The notes: generated from the sequence alone by a model not told the origin. A stretch of DNA of 64,000 nt from Phyllobacterium calauticae (GCF_019991125.1 NZ_JAGENB010000002.1:1-64000); one strand, 5' to 3'. Numbered from the stretch's first letter, positions 35,863 to 45,546 are shown. Program-made: numbers and translations.

Positions 35863-37455
35863 TTAGTGTCCGCCGCCTCCGCCGCCCGAGGCAGCGGGGG
35901 CCGGTTTGCGCATGAGCACGGCAAAAAGTGCCAGCGAGGCGAACAGCATCGTCAGGATATAGAAGACGTCCATGAACGACATCAGCGAGGCCTGCTGGTG
36001 CACCATGCCGGAAATCCGGCTGAGTGCCGCAGACGAGCCGTCAATGCCGTGCGACTGGAAATTCTTGGCCATGCTGGCCATCAGATTCTCGGCTTCCGGA
36101 TTGCCCCAACGCACCTTTTCGGACAGCTGGGCGTAATGCTTGACACCGCGATCCGTCAAGATCGTATTGATGACGGCAAGGCCCACGGCACCGCCAAGGT
36201 TGCGTGTCAGGTTGAACAGGCCCGAAGCGTTCTTGAGCCGGGACAGCGGCAGGGTGCCGAGCGCCAGATTGTTGATCGGCACCATGCACAGCATCAGCGA
36301 GCAGCCGCGCAGGATCTGCGGCAGCAGCAATTCATAGAAATCCCAATCGGCGGTGAGGCCGGTCATGGTCCAGGTGCCCGCGGCAAAACCGATGAAGCCG
36401 ATCATCATCATCAGGCGCGGATCCATCCGGTTGGACAGGAAGCCGGCGACGGGGGCCGTCATGAACATGGCGAGGCCGCTGACGAACAGGGCTTCGCCGA
36501 TCATCAGAGCGTCATATCCCCGGATGCGGCCGAGATAGAGCGGATAGAGATAGGTCAGGCCATAGAGGCCGACGCCCATGATGAAGGAGAACACCGAGCC
36601 GAAGGCGAAATTGAGGTTCTTGAAGGCGCGCAGGTCGACGATCGGCTCCTCGGCGGTGAAGGCACGATAGAAGAAGAGCAGCGCACCGAGGACGAGAACG
36701 ATGGCAAAGAAAAAGATCGTGCTGTCCTGCAGCCAGTCATTGCGCGGACCTTCCTCGAGCACGTATTCGAGCGAGCCGAGGAACGCGCCCATGCCGGCCA
36801 GACCCCACCAGTCGAACTTGCTGAACAGCGACTTGTCGCCCTTGTCGAAATCGATGAGGTTCCAGGCGGCAAAGGCAACGATGATGCCGGGAATGACGTT
36901 GACGAGGAACAGCCAGTGCCAGGAAAAGGCGTGGCTGAGATAGCCGCCGACGGTCGGCCCGATGGTCGGCGCCAGCGTGGCCACGAGGCCGATGATGGGC
37001 GAGACGACCGAGCGCTTGGAGGGCGGGAAGATGGTGAAGGCTGCCGCGAACACGCTGGGGATCATGCCGCCGCCGATGAAACCCTGGATGGCGCGGTAGA
37101 CGATCATCTGGTCGATGTTGGTGGCCGTGGCACACAGGATGCTGGCCGCGGTGAAGCCCGCTGCCGAAATGGTGAAGAGAACGCGCGTCGACAGGAGCCG
37201 GCCGAGGAAGCCGGACAGCGGGATCATGATGACTTCGGCGATGAGATAGGAGGTCTGGACCCAGGAAATCTCGTCGGAGCTTGCGCTCAAACCCGCCTGA
37301 ATTTCGGCAAGCGATGCCGAAACGATCTGGATGTCGAGAATGGCCATGAACATGCCGAAGACCATCGCCACGAAGGCGATGGCTTTCTTCGGATCGATGT
37401 GATCGGACGGCACGGCCGGTGCCGTTGGCTTTCCGCTGATGGTCGTGCTCGACAT
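35863..37455 (-). CDS. emrB: DHA2 family multidrug MFS transporter (EmrB/QacA type)
   Basis: 530-residue, 14-helix drug/proton antiporter of the inner membrane, partner of the adaptor EmrA. The motif A-like loop is SGFLGRLLSTRVLFT and the motif C region is ATLAPTIGPTVGGYLS. It ends in a Gly-rich tail (GGGGGGH). The gene follows emrA by 26 bp on the same strand and should be repressed by the divergent TetR. Confidence 0.93.
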   Translation of the reverse strand: MSSTTISGKPTAPAVPSDHIDPKKAIAFVAMVFGMFMAILDIQIVSASLAEIQAGLSASSDEISWVQTSYLIAEVIMIPLSGFLGRLLSTRVLFTISAAGFTAASILCATATNIDQMIVYRAIQGFIGGGMIPSVFAAAFTIFPPSKRSVVSPIIGLVATLAPTIGPTVGGYLSHAFSWHWLFLVNVIPGIIVAFAAWNLIDFDKGDKSLFSKFDWWGLAGMGAFLGSLEYVLEEGPRNDWLQDSTIFFFAIVLVLGALLFFYRAFTAEEPIVDLRAFKNLNFAFGSVFSFIMGVGLYGLTYLYPLYLGRIRGYDALMIGEALFVSGLAMFMTAPVAGFLSNRMDPRLMMMIGFIGFAAGTWTMTGLTADWDFYELLLPQILRGCSLMLCMVPINNLALGTLPLSRLKNASGLFNLTRNLGGAVGLAVINTILTDRGVKHYAQLSEKVRWGNPEAENLMASMAKNFQSHGIDGSSAALSRISGMVHQQASLMSFMDVFYILTMLFASLALFAVLMRKPAPAASGGGGGGH

Positions 37456-37481
37456 GATCTCGGGTCCGGTGCTGGTTGCGC

Positions 37482-38660
37482 TTACTTGGCCGGTGCCGTG
37501 CGGGTATCGACGTCAACGATGACGCTCAAGCCCGCCTGAAGCCTGCCGGATGCCAGAATGTCGGCGGGCAGGGCGATGCGAACCGGGACACGCTGGACAA
37601 CCTTGGTGAAATTGCCTGTGGCATTCTCGGCCGGAAGCAGCGAGAACACGGCGCCGGAGGCCGGGGCAATCGAGGCGACGGTGCCTTCAAACGTGTCACC
37701 GGAGAGCGCGTCGACCCGTACCCGTACCTTTTCGCCCGGCACGATGTCCCGCAGCTGCGTTTCCTTGTAATTCGCGTCGATATAGAGCGAATTGACGGGA
37801 ACGAGGGCGGCAAGCCGCTGGCCAGGGGTGACGAGATCGCCCTTCTTGGCCGAGAGATTGCCGACAACGCCATCGAGAGGCGCGCGGATGACGGTGAAGG
37901 AGAGGTCGCGGGCGGCCTTGTCCTTGCTGAGCTGCAGCGAGGCAATCGATCCCTCGGCTTCCTTGTACTGGGCTTCCAGCACACCGACATTGGCGACTGC
38001 CGCAGCGATCTGGGCATCGGCGGAAACGAGATTGGCCTTGGCCTGATCCAGCGCCGCAGTGGCATCGTCGAGCTGTGACTGGGAGGCAAAACGCGTGGCA
38101 TGCAACTGGCCGGCGCGGGTCGCAGCGGCTTCCGCATTGGTCAGGACCGCCTGTGCGGCGACCTTGCCGGCTTCGACCTGCTTGACGGATGCCTTGGCGG
38201 CTTCCGTCTGGGCCTGAATGCGCAGAAGCGTCAGGCGCTGTGTCGCGATCTGCGCCTCGGCCTGTTCTTCCGCAATGGTATAGTCGCCATTGTCGAGCGT
38301 GATCAGCGGATCGCCCGCCTTGACGCGCTGGTTGGCGACGACATTGATCGTATCGATATAGCCGGTGATCTTGGGGGCAATGGCGGTGATGTCGCCCTGG
38401 ATGTAGGCGTCGTCGGTCGAGACCATGAAACGGCCCGTTGTCCACCATTCGTGGCCATACCAGGCACCGGCGCCGACAGCGGCGACAATGATGACGGGCA
38501 ATATGAAGCGCTTCACCGAGCGTTTTGGCGGTGCCGGGGTCGCAGTGACCACGTCGTGCTGCGGGGCTTCACTTTTCACCGGTGCTTCGACTTTGGAAGC
38601 AGGGGCGGGTGCAGGGAACTGACGAATCTCAGCCTCGTTGGTGGATTTCGGCGCGGACAT
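37482..38660 (-). CDS. emrA: HlyD/EmrA family membrane-fusion adaptor
   Basis: 392-residue periplasmic adaptor. One N-terminal transmembrane helix (RFILPVIIVAAVGAGAWYG, about residues 50-68), biotinyl-lipoyl half motifs (QGDITAIAPKITGYIDTINV and VIRAPLDGVVGNLS), a long coiled coil between them (about 120-220), then a beta-barrel region. It links EmrB to an outer-membrane TolC-like channel not encoded here. It is the first gene of emrAB. Confidence 0.93.
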   Translation of the reverse strand: MSAPKSTNEAEIRQFPAPAPASKVEAPVKSEAPQHDVVTATPAPPKRSVKRFILPVIIVAAVGAGAWYGHEWWTTGRFMVSTDDAYIQGDITAIAPKITGYIDTINVVANQRVKAGDPLITLDNGDYTIAEEQAEAQIATQRLTLLRIQAQTEAAKASVKQVEAGKVAAQAVLTNAEAAATRAGQLHATRFASQSQLDDATAALDQAKANLVSADAQIAAAVANVGVLEAQYKEAEGSIASLQLSKDKAARDLSFTVIRAPLDGVVGNLSAKKGDLVTPGQRLAALVPVNSLYIDANYKETQLRDIVPGEKVRVRVDALSGDTFEGTVASIAPASGAVFSLLPAENATGNFTKVVQRVPVRIALPADILASGRLQAGLSVIVDVDTRTAPAK

Positions 38661-38698
38661 AGAGAGCTCTTTCTACAGATGTTCAATCTGAAAACTGA

Positions 38699-38716
38699 TT
38701 GAACCAATCGGTTCGA
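38699..38716. promoter_or_regulatory. TetR operator candidate 1 (emrA side)
   Basis: TTGAACCAATCGGTTCGA: a 7-bp inverted repeat with one mismatch and a 4-bp centre, 38 bp upstream of emrA. It shares the half site GAACC/GGTTCGA with the second palindrome 57 bp away. Confidence 0.75.
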
Positions 38717-38755
38717 TCGTTGACATAGCGCAAATGAGAGCGCATATCAAGGGGA

Positions 38756-38773
38756 TCGAACCGCTTGGTTCGA
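38756..38773. promoter_or_regulatory. TetR operator candidate 2 (tetR side)
   Basis: TCGAACCGCTTGGTTCGA: perfect 7-bp inverted repeat with a 4-bp centre, 32 bp before the TetR start. The same motif as operator 1, so one regulator probably controls both divergent units. Confidence 0.8.
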
Positions 38774-38805
38774 AAAAGAATCGAAAATGAGGAAACTTGA
38801 CTACT

Positions 38806-39480
38806 ATGTCGTCTACCAAGGCACCCGTTATGGACCCAGGCATGACCGCTTCCGAACGCCCCGGCCGTCTGGCCGCGGGGCAGGATCCCGTCAAACGGCA
38901 GCAGATACTGGATGGGGCCAATCGCGTCTTTTCGCAGATGGGTTTTGATGCGGCCAGCATGAATGACATTACCCGTGAAGCGGGCGTGTCGAAGGGCACG
39001 ATCTATGTCTATTTCAGCAACAAGGAAGAGCTGTTCATCGATCTGTGCCAGCAATACAAAGTAGCGCTCTTCGACGGTATCTATCAGGCGCTGGAGAGCA
39101 ACAACGGCGACCTGCGCGAAGCCTTGATCCAGTTCGGCATTTCTCTGTCGACGCTCATTACCTCGAATGCCGGCATAAGGGCGCAGCGGGTCGTCATCGG
39201 CGTGGCGGAGCGCATGCCGTCCATGAGTTCCAGCTTTTACGAGAAAGGGCCGAAAAAGGGCCTTGCCCTGATACGCGCGCTGCTGGACAAGCACGTCGCG
39301 GCAGGATTCCTGGCCATCGAGGACACGGAGATGGCGGCCTATCAGCTCTCAGACCTTTTCCATTCGGGTCTGCTGCGCCGCCGTCTGTTCGGCCAGATGG
39401 AACAGGAACCGGAAGCGGAGCAGATCCGCAAGACGGTGACCGCGGGCGTTGATATGTTCCTCAGGGCCTACAAGGCCTGA
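38806..39480 (+). CDS. TetR family repressor of the EmrAB pump
   Basis: 224 residues: N-terminal helix-turn-helix RQQILDGANRVFSQMGFDAASMNDITREAGVSKGTIYVYFSNKEELF at about residues 32-78, C-terminal ligand domain. ATG at 38806 has GAGGA upstream; an in-frame TTG at 38797 is too near that site. Divergent from emrAB with two shared palindromes. Its stop abuts the zur stop (convergent, no gap). Confidence 0.92.
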   Translation: MSSTKAPVMDPGMTASERPGRLAAGQDPVKRQQILDGANRVFSQMGFDAASMNDITREAGVSKGTIYVYFSNKEELFIDLCQQYKVALFDGIYQALESNNGDLREALIQFGISLSTLITSNAGIRAQRVVIGVAERMPSMSSSFYEKGPKKGLALIRALLDKHVAAGFLAIEDTEMAAYQLSDLFHSGLLRRRLFGQMEQEPEAEQIRKTVTAGVDMFLRAYKA

Positions 39481-39885
39481 TCAGGCGGTGCCGCAGGCGG
39501 CACAGACGCCACGGATTTCGATGGTGGTCTTGGTCTGTTTGAAGCCGTTCTGCGTCGTCCATTCGCGCACCCGCTGGGTGATGATATCGTCGGAAAATTC
39601 CGAGACCTGCCCGCATTTCTCGCAGATGGCGAAGGCGATCATGCCGTGATTGTGGCTGTGATTGTGGGGATGCGCGCAGGCGACAAAGGCATTGATGCTT
39701 TCGAGGCGGTGGACCATGCCGTAGTCGAGCAGCTTTTCCAGGGCGCGGTAGACCTGCAGCGGCGCACGGAAACCGTCACCGCGCAGCTGGTCGAGGATGG
39801 TGTAGGCGCTCAAGGGTCCTTCGGCGCGCGACAACGTATTGAACACCAGGGTCTGGTTCTTCGTCAGCTCATGGGCGGTTGTCAT
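39481..39885 (-). CDS. zur: Zinc uptake regulator Zur (Fur family)
   Basis: 134-residue Fur-family repressor that binds DNA when loaded with zinc. Winged-helix N-terminal domain (TKNQTLVFNTLSRAEGPLSA, APLQVYRALEKLLDYG). The structural zinc site is formed by two CxxC pairs (CEKC and CAAC), and the regulatory site by the His-rich CAHPHNHSHNHG. It diverges from the zinc importer with a Zur box in between, so it may also autoregulate. Confidence 0.95.
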   Translation of the reverse strand: MTTAHELTKNQTLVFNTLSRAEGPLSAYTILDQLRGDGFRAPLQVYRALEKLLDYGMVHRLESINAFVACAHPHNHSHNHGMIAFAICEKCGQVSEFSDDIITQRVREWTTQNGFKQTKTTIEIRGVCAACGTA

Positions 39886-40051
39886 TGCCTTCGGGTCTCC
39901 TGAACGTACACGTTTAAGTCGCTAGCGCGTGATATTGCCGTAAACAAGTCCGTTTCCGTAAAAATCTGCTGTCTCTAAGATAAGCAGCGGCGTCATCGGC
40001 TGCCAGTGGATAAATTAATTTCGTCTGTTCTCAAATTTGCCATTGTTGACT

Positions 40052-40070
40052 AATGTAATAACATCACATA
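40052..40070. promoter_or_regulatory. Zur box upstream of the zinc importer
   Basis: AATGTAATAACATCACATA. Its first 17 bases match the reverse complement of the site at 42854-42872 at all but one position. It lies 72 bp before the importer ATPase gene and 167 bp before zur. Confidence 0.8.
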
Positions 40071-40141
40071 TCGAGACGTCAAGAAGATGCCGGATGGACG
40101 TGACCGACCGAACACCGCCGTCCGGAGCATGCGGATAGACC

Positions 40142-40969
40142 ATGACTGACCAATGCCTGACCTTTCGCGACCTTACCCTTGGGTATCGCAGTCACCCTGC
40201 CGTTCATCATCTGAGCGGTGTGGTCGAGCGCGGTTCGCTGACGGCCGTCGTGGGTGCGAACGGTTCGGGCAAATCGACGCTGATGAAGGGTATTGTCGGT
40301 GTTCTCAAGCCGATGTCCGGTTCCGTCGTGGTCGAGAAGGGCGTTCGCGTCGCCTATCTGCCGCAGCAATCGGAACTGGACCGCTCGTTTCCGGCGCGTG
40401 TCATCGATCTGGTTTCGCTGGGGCTCTGGCCCCGGCGCGGCCTGCTTGGCCGCTTTACCGCCGGTGACCGTGAACAGGTTTCGAGGGCCCTGATGGGCGT
40501 CGGGCTGGGCGGCTTTGAAAAACGCCCCATCGACAGCCTGTCGGGTGGGCAATTGCAGCGCGCCCTGTTTGCCCGGGTGTTGGTGCAGGACGCCGATCTG
40601 ATCCTTCTCGACGAGCCGTTCAATGCCATCGATGCCAAGACGGTCGGTGACCTGATCGCGCTGATCAAGCGCTGGCACGGCGAAAAGCGCACCATCATGG
40701 TGGTGGTCCACGATCTCGACTTGGTGCGGGAGCATTTCCCCGAAACGCTGCTTTTGGCGCGCAAGCCCATTGCCTGGGGCGCCTCGCGGGAGACGCTTCG
40801 TCCGGAAAACCTGCTGCATGCGCGGCAGTTCCACGAGGCCTGGGCCGAGAGTGCGCCCTGGTGCGAGGATGATGCCCAATTGTCCGCAACCGGCGGTCAT
40901 GGCCACGATCATGCACATGATCACACGCATCATGTGCATCATGATGGTCACAGCCGGGCGGGGGGCTGA
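40142..40969 (+). CDS. znuC: Zinc ABC importer ATP-binding protein (ZnuC/AztA)
   Basis: 275-residue ATPase of a metal importer: Walker A GANGSGKST (about 38-46), signature LSGGQLQRALFARVL, Walker B LILLDEPFNAID, His switch VVHDLD. The C-terminus ends in a His-rich tail (HGHDHAHDHTHHVHHDGH) that may store or sense zinc. First gene of the importer operon, under the Zur box. AztA is an equally good name because an aztD gene follows the cluster. Confidence 0.94.
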   Translation: MTDQCLTFRDLTLGYRSHPAVHHLSGVVERGSLTAVVGANGSGKSTLMKGIVGVLKPMSGSVVVEKGVRVAYLPQQSELDRSFPARVIDLVSLGLWPRRGLLGRFTAGDREQVSRALMGVGLGGFEKRPIDSLSGGQLQRALFARVLVQDADLILLDEPFNAIDAKTVGDLIALIKRWHGEKRTIMVVVHDLDLVREHFPETLLLARKPIAWGASRETLRPENLLHARQFHEAWAESAPWCEDDAQLSATGGHGHDHAHDHTHHVHHDGHSRAGG

Positions 40970-40974
40970 TCCGG

Positions 40975-41841
40975 ATGTATGATTTCCTCATCGCCCCTTT
41001 CATCGATTACAGCTTCATGCAGCGCGCCTTGCTCGGCTCGCTGGCGCTGTCGCTCAGTTCCTGCCCTGTCGGCGTGTTCCTGATGCTGCGGCGGATGAGC
41101 CTGACCGGCGATGCCATGTCGCACGCCATCCTGCCGGGGGCCGCCGCCGGTTTCCTGCTCTACGGCCTGCAGATCGTGCCGATGACCATCGGCGGGCTGA
41201 TCGCCGGGGTGATCGTGGCGCTCGGCGCCGGGGCGGTGTCGCGCTTCACGATCCAGAAGGAAGATGCCTCGATGGCGGCCTTCTACCTGATATCCCTTGC
41301 GTTGGGGGTGATGATCGTTTCGTTGCGCGGCTCGAATGTCGACCTGATGCATGTGCTGTTCGGCACGGTTCTTGCGCTCAACAACGAGGCGCTGAGCCTG
41401 ATCGGCCTGATCTGCGGCGTCAGCATCGTGACCCTCGCCATTTTCTGGCGCGGCCTGGTGGCCGAGTGCCTTGATCCCCTGTTTCTGCGTTCGGTCAGCC
41501 GCATCGGCACGCCCGTGCATTTCATCTTCCTGGCGCTGGTGGTGCTCAATCTCGTCGGCGGCTTCCAGGCGCTCGGGACGCTGCTGTCGGTCGGCCTGAT
41601 GATGCTGCCTGCCGCCGGCGCGCGCTTCTGGACGACCCGTGTCGGCCCGATGTGCGCCGTTGCCATCCTGATCGGGATGATATCCTGCGTTGCGGGCCTG
41701 CTGATTTCCTATCATTTCGCCCTGCCATCCGGCCCGGCGATCATCCTTTCCGCCGGTGCGATGTATATCGCCTCCATTCTCATCGGCTCACGCGGCGTTC
41801 TCAGCAGCCGCATGCGTTCCCACCGCCACAGAACCGCCTAA
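40975..41841 (+). CDS. znuB: Zinc ABC importer permease (ZnuB/AztB)
   Basis: 288-residue ABC-3 family permease with about eight hydrophobic segments, starting MYDFLIAPFIDYSFMQRALL. The conserved MSLTGDAMSHAILPGAAAGF and LMMLPAAGARFWT are typical of manganese/zinc permeases. It starts 5 bp after the ATPase gene. Confidence 0.94.
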   Translation: MYDFLIAPFIDYSFMQRALLGSLALSLSSCPVGVFLMLRRMSLTGDAMSHAILPGAAAGFLLYGLQIVPMTIGGLIAGVIVALGAGAVSRFTIQKEDASMAAFYLISLALGVMIVSLRGSNVDLMHVLFGTVLALNNEALSLIGLICGVSIVTLAIFWRGLVAECLDPLFLRSVSRIGTPVHFIFLALVVLNLVGGFQALGTLLSVGLMMLPAAGARFWTTRVGPMCAVAILIGMISCVAGLLISYHFALPSGPAIILSAGAMYIASILIGSRGVLSSRMRSHRHRTA

Positions 41842-41863
41842 ACCTCGATAAAGGAGACTACCA

Positions 41864-42802
41864 ATGCGCAAAGCTCTTAAACTCGCTACAACTCTGAATG
41901 TTATACTGTTACTGTCTGCGGCTTCATCCACCGCTTTCGCGGCTGACCTGAAGGTTGTTTCCAGCTTTTCCATCATCGAGGATTTTGCCAAGAACGTCGG
42001 CGGCGACAAGATTTCGCTGACCAATCTGGTCGGCCCGAACGGCGACAGCCATGTCTATGAGCCCAAGCCATCGGATGCGGCGGCGCTGGCAAAGGCGGAT
42101 GTGGTTCTGGTCAATGGTCTGGGATTTGAAGGTTTCCTGCCGCGCCTGGTCGAGGCCAGCGGCACCAAGGCGCCCATCGTCGAACTGACCAAGGGTATCG
42201 AGCCCCTCAAGGCGCAGGAAGAGGAAGAAGGCCATGCGGAGGCAGGCGCTGAGCATCACCACGATCACGGTGCCTTCGACCCGCATGCGTTCCAGTCGAT
42301 TGCCAACGCCAAGATCTATGTGAAGAACATCGTCGATGCCTTCTGCAATGCCGACAAGGCGAATTGCGATACCTACAAGAAGAATGGCGCGGACTATACC
42401 AAGAAGCTGGATCAGACCGAGATCGATGTGAAGGCCGGCATCGCCGCCATTCCGGAGGCCAAGCGTCTGATCATCACCTCCCACGATGCATTCGGCTATT
42501 TCGAGCACGCCTACGGGCTGAAGTTCCTGGCGCCTGAAGGTCTTTCAACGGATGCGGAACCGTCCGCTGCCGATGTCGTCGCGCTGATCAAGCAGGTCAA
42601 GGAAGACAAGGCCTCGGCGATCTTCGTCGAGAACATCACCAATCCGCGCCTGATCGAGCAGATCGCCAGCGAGACCAAGCTGAATGTCGGCGGCACACTG
42701 TTTTCCGATGCCCTGTCGGAACCGGGCGAAGGCGCCAGCACCTATATCGACATGATGCACCACAATATCAGCGCCTTTAAAAAGGCCATTATCGGCAGCT
42801 GA
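41864..42802 (+). CDS. znuA: Zinc ABC importer, periplasmic binding protein (ZnuA/AztC)
   Basis: 312-residue cluster A-I metal-binding protein. Signal peptide MRKALKLATTLNVILLLSAASSTAFA, mature ADLKVVSSFSIIEDF. Zinc ligands: His in GDSHVYEPKPSD, His in FDPHAFQSI, His in TSHDAFGYF and the late Asp in GTLFSDALSE. A short His/Glu-rich flexible loop (EEEEGHAEAGAEHHHDHG) precedes the second ligand; it is shorter than in E. coli ZnuA and in line with an AztC-like protein. AAGGAG ribosome site. A terminator follows. Confidence 0.95.
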   Translation: MRKALKLATTLNVILLLSAASSTAFAADLKVVSSFSIIEDFAKNVGGDKISLTNLVGPNGDSHVYEPKPSDAAALAKADVVLVNGLGFEGFLPRLVEASGTKAPIVELTKGIEPLKAQEEEEGHAEAGAEHHHDHGAFDPHAFQSIANAKIYVKNIVDAFCNADKANCDTYKKNGADYTKKLDQTEIDVKAGIAAIPEAKRLIITSHDAFGYFEHAYGLKFLAPEGLSTDAEPSAADVVALIKQVKEDKASAIFVENITNPRLIEQIASETKLNVGGTLFSDALSEPGEGASTYIDMMHHNISAFKKAIIGS

Positions 42803-42815
42803 TCGGCTGCGCAGG

Positions 42816-42843
42816 AAAAAGCGGGGGATGACTCCGCTTTTTT
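42816..42843 (+). terminator. Intrinsic terminator after znuA/aztC
   Basis: AAAAAGCGG at 42816-42824 and CCGCTTTTTT at 42834-42843. It separates the importer from the aztD unit. Confidence 0.88.
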
Positions 42844-42853
42844 CATTGGCAAG

Positions 42854-42872
42854 AATGTAATGTTATTACATT
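42854..42872. promoter_or_regulatory. Zur box upstream of aztD
   Basis: AATGTAATGTTATTACATT: perfect 8-bp inverted repeat with a 3-bp centre, 36 bp before the aztD start and after a terminator. It makes aztD and the GTPase a separate zinc-controlled unit. Confidence 0.85.
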
Positions 42873-42908
42873 ATATCTGTGAACTCCCACGACGCATAAG
42901 GAATAAGC

Positions 42909-44114
42909 ATGTCACGACATCTGAAGAAAGTTTTGCCCCTCGCCATGGTCTTCGGCTTTGCCGCCTTGCCCGTACTGGCCAATGAGCAGACCGCCTGGCG
43001 CGTTTTCGTCTCGGATCATGCGGAGCCGACCATCCGCGTGCTCGACCCGCGAACCGGCGGGATTATCGATACGTTCAACGTGAAGGCACCGGCCGGGCTG
43101 TCGCTGTCCGACAGCGGAAAAACAATTTTTGCCGTGCAGCGGGACGGCGGCGAGGTGGCGGTCCTGTCGACCGGGATTGCCGTGGAGGACCATGGTGCCC
43201 ATGGCGACCTCAAGGTCGAGGCGCCGAAACTGCTCGATCTGAAACTGGAAGGCCAGCGGCCTTCGCACTTCGTCGATCACAACGGCAATATCGCCCAGTT
43301 CTTTGACGGCGATGGCGTGGTGAAGGTCGTCAGGGAAAGGGATGTGCTTGCCGGAAAAGCCGATGTGCGCAGCATCAAGCTCGCGTCACCGCATCACGGT
43401 GTTGCCGTCTCCTATGGCGGCACGGTGCTGGTGAGCGAGCCGCATCCGGAAAAGCCGGTGGATGAATTGCCCATCGGCATCAAGGTTCTCGGCAGCGACG
43501 GCTATCCCGTCGGCGCGCTGCATGCATGTCCCGATCTGCATGGGGAAGCTTCGTCCGGCAATATTCTGGCCATCGCCTGCAAGACCGGGCTGCTTCTGGT
43601 CAAATCCGGCGCGGATGCGCCCGAGATCAATCATCTCGCCTATGCGACATCGCTGCCGGATGGAAAGATCACCACGCTTGTCGGCGGCAAGGGCCTGCAG
43701 TATTTCCTCGGCAATTACGGTCCGCAGGCGGTGGTGCTGGTCGAGCCGGGCAATGCCGAACCGTTCCGCCGCGTCGAACTGCCGACCCGCCGCGTGCATT
43801 TCGCTGTCGATTCAGCGCGCCCGCAGTTCGCCTACATCTTCACCGAGGACGGCCAGCTGCACCGGCTGAATGTGGTGACCGCCAAGATCGAAAAATCGCT
43901 GAAGCTGACCGAACCCTACAGCATGGATGGTCACTGGAGCCTGCCGCGGCCGCGCATCGCCGTTGCCGGCGACGAGATCATCGTCAGCGATCCCCTGAAA
44001 AGCCGTCTGCACGTGATCAAGGCGGCCGCCTTCGAAAAGGATCGCGAGATCGCGCTCGAAGGCAAGCCTTTCAATGTCGTGGCCGTTGGCGGCTCCGGCG
44101 AAGTTCACGACTGA
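42909..44114 (+). CDS. aztD: Periplasmic zinc metallochaperone AztD
   Basis: 401-residue exported protein: signal peptide [24 protein letters not shown], mature [13 protein letters not shown]. Repeated beta-strand pattern typical of a beta-propeller ([36 protein letters not shown], and similar blades). AztD proteins hand zinc to the binding protein AztC in the AztABCD system. Histidines in [10 protein letters not shown] and [10 protein letters not shown] are candidate metal ligands. Context, Zur box and length fit AztD well. Confidence 0.88.
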   Translation: MSRHLKKVLPLAMVFGFAALPVLANEQTAWRVFVSDHAEPTIRVLDPRTGGIIDTFNVKAPAGLSLSDSGKTIFAVQRDGGEVAVLSTGIAVEDHGAHGDLKVEAPKLLDLKLEGQRPSHFVDHNGNIAQFFDGDGVVKVVRERDVLAGKADVRSIKLASPHHGVAVSYGGTVLVSEPHPEKPVDELPIGIKVLGSDGYPVGALHACPDLHGEASSGNILAIACKTGLLLVKSGADAPEINHLAYATSLPDGKITTLVGGKGLQYFLGNYGPQAVVLVEPGNAEPFRRVELPTRRVHFAVDSARPQFAYIFTEDGQLHRLNVVTAKIEKSLKLTEPYSMDGHWSLPRPRIAVAGDEIIVSDPLKSRLHVIKAAAFEKDREIALEGKPFNVVAVGGSGEVHD

Positions 44115-44169
44115 CGTTATCCGGCCTGCTGCGGCCCTCGCGGCAGGCCATTCCAAGAGGGCAATAGCC

Positions 44170-45390
44170 ATGCACAACACAGCCATACCCAACCGCCTTC
44201 CGGTCACGGTGCTCTCGGGCTTTCTCGGAGCCGGCAAGACCACTTTGCTCAACCATATTCTCAACAATCGCGAGGGGCGGCGCGTTGCCGTCATCGTCAA
44301 CGATATGAGCGAGGTGAACATCGATGCCGCGCTTGTACGCGACGGCGGCGCCAATCTTTCGCGCACCGATGAACAATTGGTCGAAATGACCAATGGCTGC
44401 ATCTGCTGCACCTTGCGCGATGACCTGCTGCAGGAGGTGGAAGCCCTGGCAAAACAGGGGCGTTTTGATTATCTCCTCATCGAGTCGACGGGCATTTCCG
44501 AGCCCTTGCCCGTGGCGTCGACCTTCGATTTCCGCGACGAAAACGGCCGCAGCCTGTCCGATGTGGCAAAACTCGACACCATGGTGACCGTGGTCGACGC
44601 GGCCAATCTGCTGAAGGATTACGCCTCGGCGGATTTTTTGAAGGACCGGGGTGAATCGCTCGGTGATGCCGACAACCGGACGCTGGTCGATCTGCTGGTC
44701 GACCAGATCGAGTTTGCCGACGTCATCATCCTCAACAAGATTTCCGATTCGTCTCTCTATGACCGCGATCTGGCGCGCAAGATCATCCGGGCGCTCAACC
44801 CGGATGCAAAGCTGATCGAGACGGACTTTGCCGATGTACCGCTGGGTGAAGTGCTCAATACCGGCCTGTTCGACTTCGACAAGGCGCAGGAACATCCGCT
44901 CTGGTTCAAGGAACTGAACGGCTTTGCCGACCATGTGCCGGAGACCGAGGAATATGGTGTCCGTTCTTTCGTTTACCGCGAGAGGCGTCCGTTCGATCCG
45001 CAGAAGCTCCATGCCTTTCTCGACAGGAACTGGCCGGGTGTCATCCGCTCCAAGGGGTTCTTCTGGCTGGCGACGCGGCCGGATTATGTCGGCGAACTCA
45101 GCCAGGCCGGTGCGCTGGTGCGGGCGGAAAAACGCGGCCTGTGGTGGTCGTCAATCCCGCGCAACCGCTGGCCGGAGCATCCGGAATGGCTGAAATCCAT
45201 GAAGCCCTACATGCACAAGGTCTGGGGCGACCGGCGGCAGGAGATTGTCTTCATCGGCGTTGATCCGATGAATGAAGTGCACCTGCGGGCACAGCTCGAC
45301 GCCTGTCTGGTGGATGCCGACGAATTCACACCGGGCAAGTGGGAAGACCTGTTCGACCCATTCCCGAGCTGGGTCCGGCAGGCCGCCTGA
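44170..45390 (+). CDS. COG0523 (CobW/ZigA-type) metal GTPase
   Basis: 406-residue G3E GTPase: Walker [10 protein letters not shown] (about 15-23), metal-binding motif NGCICCTLR (CxCC), Walker B-like [11 protein letters not shown], guanine-specificity LNKI, and a C-terminal CobW domain ([20 protein letters not shown]). Zinc-regulated members (ZigA/YeiR/ZagA) act as zinc chaperones during starvation. Here it lies 55 bp after aztD in the same Zur-controlled unit, which supports that role. The cobalamin CobW role is unlikely. Confidence 0.9.
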   Translation: MHNTAIPNRLPVTVLSGFLGAGKTTLLNHILNNREGRRVAVIVNDMSEVNIDAALVRDGGANLSRTDEQLVEMTNGCICCTLRDDLLQEVEALAKQGRFDYLLIESTGISEPLPVASTFDFRDENGRSLSDVAKLDTMVTVVDAANLLKDYASADFLKDRGESLGDADNRTLVDLLVDQIEFADVIILNKISDSSLYDRDLARKIIRALNPDAKLIETDFADVPLGEVLNTGLFDFDKAQEHPLWFKELNGFADHVPETEEYGVRSFVYRERRPFDPQKLHAFLDRNWPGVIRSKGFFWLATRPDYVGELSQAGALVRAEKRGLWWSSIPRNRWPEHPEWLKSMKPYMHKVWGDRRQEIVFIGVDPMNEVHLRAQLDACLVDADEFTPGKWEDLFDPFPSWVRQAA

Positions 45391-45501
45391 TTTCCGCCGG
45401 ATTGATAGGGTTATCGCTTGGGCACCGCACGACAGACACGACAATCATACCGCTGGGACCATAGGCCAAATCCAGCGGGTCGTGTTGCCGGACGATGCTC
45501 C

Positions 45502-45539
45502 ATTCCCGTCCCGGGGTCAGCCGGGGCGGGAATATTTTT
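45502..45539 (+). terminator. Intrinsic terminator of the aztD unit
   Basis: ATTCCCG-t-CCCGG at 45502-45514 with CCGGG-g-CGGGAAT at 45521-45533 (13 bp with one G-T), followed by ATTTTT. Confidence 0.88.
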
Positions 45540-45546
45540 GGTGGAA

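Noticed and set aside
35737-37539. 600-codon open frame antisense to emrB
   Set aside because: His/Arg/Glu-rich nonsense composition opposite a clear 14-helix transporter.
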